Assembly: GCA_903864395.1 (NCBI GenBank)
Contig: CAIPFQ010000019.1
Coordinates: forward strand, 1 to 5,736
DNA: 5,736 nucleotides
Source of the DNA: an uncultured Chlamydiae bacterium
GTDB taxonomy: Bacteria > Chlamydiota > Chlamydiia > Chlamydiales > SM23-39
Reading direction: 5' to 3'
Below, in pieces: positions 1-5,125 of this stretch. The notes below the pieces were generated by a model. That model saw only the letters and a program-made list of their open reading frames with translations, was not told where the DNA came from and did no database searches. A program made the position numbers and the translations under genes. Within the stretch, counting starts at the first letter, position 1; every line of letters starts with the position of its first letter.

Positions 1-129
1 AATCATGCCGACGTTGTAGCCGCCATCATCATTTTAGAGCGAGGATATCGCTTGTTAGCTTGTGGAGAGATGGTGCACGTAGACCTCTCGATGAAGCAAG
101 AACCCACTGAAGCTACCTCTGTTAGATAA
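1..129 (+). CDS. tnpB: TnpB (IS605 OrfB family RNA-guided nuclease), C-terminal 42 residues, copy A
   Basis: Reading frame 1 gives a peptide starting NHADVVAAIIILERG and ending EATSVR before TAA at 127-129. The HAD segment carries the third RuvC catalytic aspartate of TnpB. The conserved MKQE near the C-terminus is typical of IS605 OrfB proteins. The visible peptide differs from copy B at two conservative positions, Ala versus Val in LLACG and Val versus Ile in HVD. The gene begins before the window, so nothing can be said about its N-terminal RuvC motifs. TnpB proteins cut DNA under omega-RNA guidance and help retain IS200/IS605 elements at donor sites. The gene runs toward glyA, on the strand opposite to glyA. 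Confidence 0.88.
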   Translation, partial: NHADVVAAIIILERGYRLLACGEMVHVDLSMKQEPTEATSVR

Positions 130-179
130 CACAGGAAAGCCGTAGGAATCCCCTTCCTTTAGGAGGGGGAGGATGTCAA
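1..179 (+). mobile_element. IS200/IS605-type element, copy A, right end (left part outside window)
   Basis: This stretch is the 3' end of a tnpB gene followed by a right end with a hairpin and a terminal TCAA. It aligns without gaps to the reverse complement of 4947-5125, with 170 of 179 bases identical by hand count. The hairpin is at 150-157/162-169, an 8-bp stem including one T-G pair with a TTTA loop. The boundary is placed after base 179 because identity between the copies stops there. TCAA is also the known right cleavage tetranucleotide of IS608, which supports the same boundary. No tnpA is visible. The left end lies outside the window, so it is unknown whether this copy is full length. 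Confidence 0.9.
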
Positions 180-1657
180 TCGAATACAAGCTCTGGATAA
201 AGAGGAAAATGTTTTAACAAATCAAACACCCTCTCTTGCGCTCGTGATAATGTAGCAGACTCTACCCACGCTTTCGCACGCGATGGAGAGCCCGTCTTTG
301 AATCCGTCAATGGTTTTGCCTCTTTTAAAAGGTCAAAGAGAATTGAAGCAATCTCCTTCATTTCCCTCTCTTTCATTCCTAATGTGGTCATCGCAGGCGT
401 GCCGATCCGGACGCCCGAAGTATACCAAGCGCCGTTAACATCGCGCGGCAAAGAGTTTCGATTCACGGTAAGATGCGCCTCTCGCAAAAGAAGCTCCGCC
501 TGGCGACCATTCAAGCCAAAGGTCGAAGCCGCATCAAAAAGGAGCAGATGGTTGTCTGTCCCTCCCGTTAAGACTTTGACCCCTTTTTCCATTAAAGAGG
601 CAGCGAGCGCCTGCGCATTGCGGACAATTTGATGAGCATACGTAGAAAATTCAGGGCGCGCAGCTTCCTTAAAACTCAAGGCCTTCGCTGCCATCACATG
701 GGGTAAAGGCCCTCCCAGCACCAAGGGACATCCCTTGTCGACCGCAGCTTTAAGCTCTTCGGAACAAAGGACAAGACCTCCGCGAGGGCCTCGGAGCGTT
801 TTGTGTGTCGTCGATGTGACAATGTGAGCAAAAGGAATGGGATTATAAACCCCCTGCATGACTTTCCCCGCCACAAGCCCCGCAAAATGCGCCATATCCA
901 CCATGAGAGTTGCCTTCACGCTATCCGCAATCTCTCTCATTTTTGCAAAATCAAGGAGCCTTGGATAGGCGGAGTACCCAGCAATCAAAATTAACGGCCT
1001 TTCTCGCTTGACTTGCTCTGCGAGGGCGCTGTAGTCAATCAATCCTGTTTTTAAATCCACCTCGTAGCTTACAGAGCGCAGAAATTTCGAAGAGATATTA
1101 TGTCGGTAGCCATGCGTCAAGTGTCCGCCTGAGCCGAGTCCAAGACCCATCATCTTTTGATTGACGAGAAGCTTGCGAACCGTTTCATAGTCTTCATCAG
1201 ACAGCTCATCCACACTTTTCGCCCCCAGCCTTTCGACCTCTTTCGACTGAACTCTCTGCACAAGAATGGACCAAAGAGCGACCAGATTCGCATCTGCGCC
1301 AGAATGAGGTTGCACATACGCGTGCTCAGCGCCAAAGATTTTTTTAGCCCACTCCACCGCGCTGCCCTCCACCGCATCCACGTTGCCACAGCCAGCGTAA
1401 AAACGATGCCCCACATAGCCCTCGCTATATTTATCGGTCAACAGATTGCCCATGGCCAGTTGTACGGGAAGGGAACAATAGTTTTCAGACGCAATCAGTT
1501 TCAAATAATTTCTTTGATCGTTTAGCTCGTTGACAATGCTTTTTGCGATATCGGCATCCGAGGCGTGGACGGCATCGAGGGCCGCCATATAAGCTATCGC
1601 TGCTGAAGTTCTCTCGTTTTCAGAGACTTTAGAAAAATAATTTTTTAAATAACCCAC
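176..1657 (-). CDS. glyA: Serine hydroxymethyltransferase
   Basis: This PLP enzyme interconverts serine plus tetrahydrofolate and glycine plus 5,10-methylene-THF in the cytosol, supplying one-carbon units. The 493-residue protein shows LIASENY near residue 54, VDMAHFAGLVAG with the PLP-contacting Asp254 and His257, the Schiff-base lysine Lys286 in TTHKTLRGPRGG, GGTDNH at 365-370, and Arg417 in SGVRIGTP, expected to bind the substrate carboxylate. It is longer than E. coli GlyA (417 aa). The extra length lies in an N-terminal extension and an insert at about 128-170, as in chlamydial SHMTs. The start is GTG (1655-1657) with GAGG 5 nt upstream; the N-terminus resembles chlamydial GlyA, which supports this start. 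The last codon is completed, and the TGA stop supplied, by the right end of IS copy A, so the C-terminus (PLYPEL then VFD) was probably altered by the insertion. The catalytic core is untouched. Confidence 0.97.
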   Translation of the reverse strand: MGYLKNYFSKVSENERTSAAIAYMAALDAVHASDADIAKSIVNELNDQRNYLKLIASENYCSLPVQLAMGNLLTDKYSEGYVGHRFYAGCGNVDAVEGSAVEWAKKIFGAEHAYVQPHSGADANLVALWSILVQRVQSKEVERLGAKSVDELSDEDYETVRKLLVNQKMMGLGLGSGGHLTHGYRHNISSKFLRSVSYEVDLKTGLIDYSALAEQVKRERPLILIAGYSAYPRLLDFAKMREIADSVKATLMVDMAHFAGLVAGKVMQGVYNPIPFAHIVTSTTHKTLRGPRGGLVLCSEELKAAVDKGCPLVLGGPLPHVMAAKALSFKEAARPEFSTYAHQIVRNAQALAASLMEKGVKVLTGGTDNHLLLFDAASTFGLNGRQAELLLREAHLTVNRNSLPRDVNGAWYTSGVRIGTPAMTTLGMKEREMKEIASILFDLLKEAKPLTDSKTGSPSRAKAWVESATLSRAQERVFDLLKHFPLYPELVFD

Positions 1658-1743
1658 GCAAACCTCGCTCTTTTCGTTAAAACACGACCCAAAAACGGGC
1701 GATATACAAGCGTATCCGATCTTTTAGGCAAGCGCAACAAAAA

Positions 1744-1769
1744 TTTGCGGGCAAATATTTGCGAGCAAA
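1744..1769. promoter_or_regulatory. Nested palindrome array, candidate operator between divergent genes
   Basis: Four half-sites lie here in the order TTTGC, GCAAA, TTTGC, GCAAA. Bases 1744-1755 and 1758-1769 are two copies of TTTGC-NN-GCAAA spaced 14 bp apart. Bases 1751-1762 (GCAAATATTTGC) are a perfect 12-bp palindrome at their junction. The whole 26 bp is one dyad with mismatches only at the two internal dinucleotides. It lies about 10 bp upstream of the candidate -35 of the CT398-like gene, and upstream of glyA on the other strand. This is where an operator acting on one or both divergent promoters would sit. The binding protein is unknown. It is not followed by a T-run on either strand, which argues against a terminator. 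Confidence 0.45.
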
Positions 1770-1779
1770 ACATTGCCTC

Positions 1780-1808
1780 TTGCGGAATTTACGGATTCAA
1801 GGTAATCT
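1780..1808 (+). promoter_or_regulatory. Candidate sigma-70-type promoter for the CT398-like gene
   Basis: A -35-like TTGCGG (1780-1785) is followed by a 17-bp spacer and a -10-like TAATCT (1803-1808). Transcription would start near 1815, giving a short leader before the ATG at 1834. Each hexamer matches four of six consensus bases with optimal spacing. Chlamydial promoters are often degenerate, so this is only a plausible assignment. For glyA on the other strand only a weak candidate is visible: AGGCAA (1726-1731) read as TTGCCT, with a TATA-like stretch at 1701-1708. Confidence 0.38.
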
Positions 1809-1833
1809 GTTTAGATAAAAATAGGGTTCAGAT

Positions 1834-2601
1834 ATGCTGCCGTCTCTCAAAATCATTCTCGACATTCAAGAATACGATATGAAAATGATCCGTCTTATGA
1901 GGCTCAAGAAAGAGCGGGCGAGCGAATTATCGAGTATCGACTCCTTGCGCAAAGAGCTGCGCAAGCAACAGGCAGACAAAGAAGCCGAAATAGGGGATCT
2001 CAGCCGCTCAATTACAGCGCAAGAGACAAAAATTTCCGAGATCAAAGAGCGAGTTAAAAAGCTTGAGGCGAAACAAAACACGGTCAAAAAGGTCGATGAG
2101 TTTAATGCCTTGACCCAAGAAATGACTAGCTCCGAGAGAGAAAGGATCGCAACAGAGCAGATCACAAGCGATATGATCGATAAACGGGCGATGGAGGAAG
2201 AAATTCTTGAGAAGATCAAAGAATCTCTTCGCCAGTCCGAAGAGAGCAGCCAGCATCTCGAAACCGAGATCCTGGAGAGCATTCTATTGATCAATCAAGA
2301 AGGGAGCTCTTTGAAAAAAAGCCGCGATCTTCTAGTGAAGGGCGCCGATCCTGAAATTATGAAAGTTTACGAAAGACTCTTAAACAACAAGAAAGACAGA
2401 GTGATCGTTGCGATAGAGAACAGAACCTGCAGTGGTTGTCATATCTCTTTGACAGCGCAGCATGAAAATCTTGTCCGCAAGGGAGAAAGGCTCGTCTTTT
2501 GCGAACATTGTTCCAGAATTCACTATTGGCAAGATAGTGAAGCCATTGAGGGCACTTCCGTCGCGACAAAAAAACGAAGACGACGCGCCACCGCAGTTTA
2601 A
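1834..2601 (+). CDS. CT398/CdsZ-like coiled-coil C4 zinc-ribbon protein
   Basis: This 255-residue protein has two parts. Residues 10-165 are charged and heptad-like, predicting a long antiparallel coiled-coil hairpin; it includes TVKKVDEFNALTQEM (about 83-97), which resembles the conserved segment of this family. A C-terminal zinc ribbon has CSGC (Cys199, Cys202) and CEHC (Cys223, Cys226), followed by RIHYW. The tail is basic (KKRRRR, 246-251). The architecture matches the C4-type zinc-ribbon family (PF02591). Its C. trachomatis member CT398 (CdsZ) has been reported to interact with RpoN and the type III secretion export apparatus. A similar role here is inferred. The ATG at 1834 has AGGG 7 nt upstream. 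The stop codon lies about 12 nt before the likely 5' end of rnpB, so the two may be co-transcribed. The protein has no signal peptide or membrane segment and should be cytosolic. Confidence 0.85.
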   Translation: MLPSLKIILDIQEYDMKMIRLMRLKKERASELSSIDSLRKELRKQQADKEAEIGDLSRSITAQETKISEIKERVKKLEAKQNTVKKVDEFNALTQEMTSSERERIATEQITSDMIDKRAMEEEILEKIKESLRQSEESSQHLETEILESILLINQEGSSLKKSRDLLVKGADPEIMKVYERLLNNKKDRVIVAIENRTCSGCHISLTAQHENLVRKGERLVFCEHCSRIHYWQDSEAIEGTSVATKKRRRRATAV

Positions 2602-2604
2602 GAT
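2599..2604 (+). promoter_or_regulatory. Possible -10 element for rnpB
   Basis: TAAGAT overlaps the stop codon of the CT398-like gene and lies about 10 nt before the expected RNase P RNA 5' end near 2614. No convincing -35 was found at the right distance, so rnpB may instead be processed from a read-through transcript. Confidence 0.25.
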
Positions 2605-2613
2605 CTTTCACCT

Positions 2614-2962
2614 ACTGCCTGGGAAGGTAAATCATCGCTCCGAGGAGAAATCCTCGGGGAGGAAAGTCTGGACTTCAAAGGAAAAGATACCAGTTAACGG
2701 CTGGGCGCCGCAAGGCGACGGAAAGTGCAACAGAAACTATGCCGCTGCTTTTCGGAGCAGGAAGGATGAAATGTTTCGCTTCGTGAGCGATTCGCACTAG
2801 AGGAGACTCTAGGCGTTGTAAACCCTATCTGAAGCAAGGCTGACTTGGCATTTTCTAAAGAATGCGATTTCCGCGTATCGTCGCAAGACGAAATGTCAGA
2901 AGAGCCGCATAAGAAGAATGATGATTCACGACAGAATCTGGCTTATCGCCTTCCCAGTCTTT
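2614..2962 (+). ncRNA. rnpB: RNase P RNA (bacterial type A-like, M1 RNA)
   Basis: This is the catalytic RNA that removes 5' leaders from pre-tRNA. Universal elements occur in order: GAGGAAAGTCTGGAC (2659-2673, 5' side of P4), GTGCAACAGA in the middle, TAAACCC and GAAGCAAGGC, then ACGACAGAATCTGGCTTA (3' side of P4). P4 forms as 2664-2672 with 2937-2944, keeping the bulged U2667. P1 is a perfect 9-bp helix, 2619-2627 with 2949-2957. Other hairpins are a GAAA-capped stem (2640-2657, P3 position), a GAGA-capped stem (2797-2812), and a stem at 2848-2865 that fits P15 but has no GGU in its loop. A T-rich run after P1 (2958-2968) probably ends the transcript. Ends are approximate. The 3' end overlaps the stop and last codons of the antiporter gene on the opposite strand. 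Confidence 0.97.
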
Positions 2963-4328
2963 TTCTTTGACAGAGCAGCCAAGCAGGCAAAATCAGCGCA
3001 ATATTTCCGCCCGCAATCATGAGACAATAGCGAAGAGAGCTGCCAACCTCAACACCTGAGGGAGGAAAAAATCCCACGAAAATCGTAATAGCACAACCAA
3101 AGAGCCCCAAACAGCAAACGATGTGGCGAGATCCCCTTGGGATCTGAAATACCTGAGAATCCTTAGGCGCGCGCCCGAGCTTCAATCCCGAAGCAAAAAT
3201 GAACATATACATAATCATATACAGCCCCGTACTGAGAGCCATAAGGAACCAGTAAAACGCGTTAATGCTTGGCAAGATCAGGATCACGACACAAATACCT
3301 GTCATAAGAATAGCCTGCGCGATCAAAATGCGATAAGGCACCTGCCATCTATTTTCGACCGAGAAGTAGCGAGGCAAAAAATCATAGCGAGAGGCCTGTA
3401 AAAGCCCCTTAGCAGGCGATAAGAGCCAATTGATCATGCCTCCAAGGCTGCCTATTATAATTAAGCAAACAATCCAAGGCCTTAGAGCCAGAAGATGGAA
3501 GCGGTCCAAAATATATGTAAATGTTTGCATAATCCCATCAACTAAACGAATTTCGGATTCAGGGATCACGGTAGCGATGGACAAAGCGCCAAAGAGCTGC
3601 GTTGTTAAAAGGATGATCACGGCGATTCCCATGGCGCGGGGAAATGTTTTTTGCGGATTTTTTATATCGTTCACGTACACGCCGGAGAGTTCCATGCCTA
3701 AAAAAGCGGCCATAATCGCAATCAGAGAAACCCAATTTTCCGAATGATTCAGTGAAGGAACCATCGAGTGCCATGCAAAAGAGATGTGGATTTTTTCTTC
3801 AGAAAATCCCCATAGAAGACCTAAGGCGATCAAAAAGAGCATAGGAACAACCGTTCCCATAATCCCACAAAACTCATTGATTTTTGCAGAGATACGAATC
3901 CCGTACATATTGAGGAAAGTAAGCCCCCAAAAGGCAATAAGAATCACCGCAATGAGAAATCCCTTATTTTGAGCCAGGCTCGGATGGATGAGATAGGCAG
4001 CTGTCCCTGCGATAAATGCGAGAATGGTCGGATACCAGACGACGGTGTTGATCCATTGGAGCCACACTGCCATAAAAGCGGCTTTTTCTCCGAACGCATG
4101 GCGCACCCAATGAAACACGCCCCCTTCTTCAGGATAGCGGGAAGCGAATTCCGCAGAGAGAAGCGCAACTGGAATTAAAAAAAGGAATGCGGAGAGAAAA
4201 AAGAAAAAAAACAAAGAGCTGCCAAAAAGAGCCATGGCGGGAAGGTTGCGAATGCTGTCGATTGCAGCGACAATCAGCCACACAAGAGAAAAAACAGAGA
4301 TCTTATTACCCATATAAGCATCTAACAT
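2943..4328 (-). CDS. APC-superfamily amino-acid antiporter, GadC-like (glutamate/GABA family)
   Basis: This 461-residue integral membrane protein has about 12 hydrophobic segments. Similarity to E. coli GadC is recognisable in several blocks: EEGGVFHWVRHAFG (67-80, GadC has EEGGVFAWVSNTLG), LSIATVIPESEI followed by GIMQTFT, and the WLLSPAKG block. TM1 carries the broken-helix segment AAIDSIRNLP. GadC exchanges external glutamate for internal GABA; substrates here cannot be read from sequence. An intracellular bacterium could use it to exchange amino acids with its host. GadC has about 511 residues with a C-terminal plug that closes the pore at neutral pH; this protein ends shortly after TM12, so the plug is absent. 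The ATG at 4328 lies 3 nt after the nth stop, with almost no Shine-Dalgarno of its own, implying translational coupling; Met6 is an alternative start. The last codons are antisense to the rnpB 3' end. No separate terminator was seen. Confidence 0.9.
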   Translation of the reverse strand: MLDAYMGNKISVFSLVWLIVAAIDSIRNLPAMALFGSSLFFFFFLSAFLFLIPVALLSAEFASRYPEEGGVFHWVRHAFGEKAAFMAVWLQWINTVVWYPTILAFIAGTAAYLIHPSLAQNKGFLIAVILIAFWGLTFLNMYGIRISAKINEFCGIMGTVVPMLFLIALGLLWGFSEEKIHISFAWHSMVPSLNHSENWVSLIAIMAAFLGMELSGVYVNDIKNPQKTFPRAMGIAVIILLTTQLFGALSIATVIPESEIRLVDGIMQTFTYILDRFHLLALRPWIVCLIIIGSLGGMINWLLSPAKGLLQASRYDFLPRYFSVENRWQVPYRILIAQAILMTGICVVILILPSINAFYWFLMALSTGLYMIMYMFIFASGLKLGRAPKDSQVFQIPRGSRHIVCCLGLFGCAITIFVGFFPPSGVEVGSSLRYCLMIAGGNIALILPAWLLCQRKRLGRR

Positions 4329-4331
4329 AGC

Positions 4332-4946
4332 CTAAGAGGCAGAAAAAACGCAAATTGGACATTTTTCCACTGTATGGCCTCGCGCAGGGCAAAGCTGTCT
4401 TGCATAGAATATCATTTGTAGATGCACCTTCCCCCAAGACGTTTTTGGAAAGATTTTTTTTAAATCTTGTTCCACCAATGCCACAGTTTTTCCATGGCTG
4501 AGGTGCCATCGATGCGCGCAGCGAAAAATATGAGTGTCCACAGGAAAAGCTTGAACGCCAAAGGCTTGCGTCATTACAACGGAGGCTGTTTTATGTCCAA
4601 CGCCTGGAAGTTCTTCGAGGGCTTCAAAAGAGTTTGGCACTTGCCCTTCATGCAAATCCAAAATATTTCGAGACAGCTGCCAAATAGCTTTTGCTTTGGT
4701 TGGAGCGAGACCGCAAGGGCGAATGATTGTTTCAATCTCTTGAGGGTCTAAAAGCACCATGGCCTCTGGCGTGCTTGCTAAACTGAAAAGCTTTGGAGTG
4801 ATTTGATTGACTCGCACATCAGCGCATTGCGCGGACAGGAGGACTGCAATGAGGAGCGTATAAGGATCGTTATGGAGCAGAGGAATTTGTGGGTTCGGAA
4901 AAAGACGAGTTAAAATTTTTTGGATTTCTTCAGCGGCTTTATTCAT
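4332..4946 (-). CDS. nth: Endonuclease III (DNA glycosylase/AP lyase)
   Basis: This bifunctional base-excision-repair enzyme removes oxidised pyrimidines and nicks AP sites by beta-elimination. The 204-residue protein has the LLIAVLLSAQ segment (31-40), the helix-hairpin-helix ELPGVGHKT with catalytic Lys119, and FPVDTHIFR with catalytic Asp137. The C-terminal iron-sulfur region is atypical: Cys186, Cys196 and Cys199 are present with spacing x9 and x2, while E. coli has x6, x2 and x5 to a fourth cysteine. Here the TAG stop falls at the position of that fourth cysteine. The ATG (4944-4946) directly abuts the IS copy B right end; the N-terminus MNKA matches E. coli Nth, so the start is probably native. 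A GGGGAGG in the IS end lies 7 nt upstream. The antiporter gene follows after 3 nt in the same frame, suggesting a two-gene operon. Confidence 0.96.
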   Translation of the reverse strand: MNKAAEEIQKILTRLFPNPQIPLLHNDPYTLLIAVLLSAQCADVRVNQITPKLFSLASTPEAMVLLDPQEIETIIRPCGLAPTKAKAIWQLSRNILDLHEGQVPNSFEALEELPGVGHKTASVVMTQAFGVQAFPVDTHIFRCAHRWHLSHGKTVALVEQDLKKIFPKTSWGKVHLQMIFYARQLCPARGHTVEKCPICVFSAS

Positions 4947-5125
4947 TTGACATCCTCCCCATCCTTTAGAAAGGGGATTCCTACGGCTTGCCTTTGTTAT
5001 CTAACAGAGGTAGCTTCAGTGGGTTCTTGCTTCATCGAAAGGTCTATGTGCACCATCTCTCCACAAACTAACAAGCGATATCCTCGCTCTAAAATGATGA
5101 TGGCGGCTACAACGTCGGCATGATT
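4931..5125 (-). ncRNA. Putative omega-RNA (TnpB guide RNA) of copy B
   Basis: By analogy with IS200/IS605 TnpB systems, the RNA would span the tnpB 3' end, the right-end hairpin and TCAA (4947-4950), then a guide starting at 4946. That guide would read the first codons of nth in the sense direction, so guide RNA and nth mRNA would come from the same strand and possibly the same transcript. The 5' limit is arbitrary, set at the edge of the region shared with copy A. No promoter or processing site was identified. Confidence 0.35.
4954..4960 (-). promoter_or_regulatory. IS-derived Shine-Dalgarno for nth
   Basis: On the minus strand GGGGAGG (4954-4960) lies 7 nt before the nth ATG. It belongs to the right-end sequence shared with copy A, where it is the 3' arm of the hairpin plus AGG. 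The position and strength are near ideal for translation initiation. Since the IS boundary is at 4947, any native ribosome-binding site of nth has been displaced upstream of the whole element. Use of this site is inferred. Confidence 0.6.

Larger units (their letters stand above)
1..195 (+). ncRNA. Putative omega-RNA (TnpB guide RNA) of copy A
   Basis: In characterised IS200/IS605 TnpB systems the guide RNA overlaps the 3' end of tnpB, runs through the right-end hairpin and continues about 16-20 nt into flanking DNA, which is the guide. Here the scaffold would end at TCAA (176-179). The guide would start at base 180 and be complementary in sense to the last codons of glyA. The 5' and 3' limits given are approximate. 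This is inferred from family knowledge and the position of the right end; no promoter or processing signal was identified. Confidence 0.35.

Noticed and set aside
148..179. IS right-end hairpin as the glyA or tnpB transcription terminator
   Set aside because: The stem is strong but neither side carries a T-run directly after it, and the structure is explained as the IS right end.
1157..1525. 122-codon plus-strand open frame opposite glyA
   Set aside because: It lies wholly antisense to conserved catalytic-domain coding sequence of glyA and shows no domain or ribosome-binding site.
1744..1769. Intrinsic terminator formed by the nested palindrome
   Set aside because: The stems are AT-rich at their ends and no T-run follows on either strand; both flanking genes diverge from here, so a terminator is not expected.
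1658..1833. Riboswitch or attenuator upstream of glyA
   Set aside because: The probable leader is short and I see no THF, SAM, glycine or other known aptamer core; only the nested palindromes and weak promoter candidates are present.
1866..2294. 142-codon minus-strand open frame inside the CT398-like gene
   Set aside because: It is the antisense shadow of a coiled-coil gene rich in Glu/Lys codons, with a Ser/Leu-rich composition expected from that.
2462..2800. 112-codon plus-strand open frame spanning the end of the CT398-like gene and the first half of rnpB
   Set aside because: It overlaps a conserved protein gene in another frame and continues into RNase P RNA helices; the peptide has no recognisable motif.
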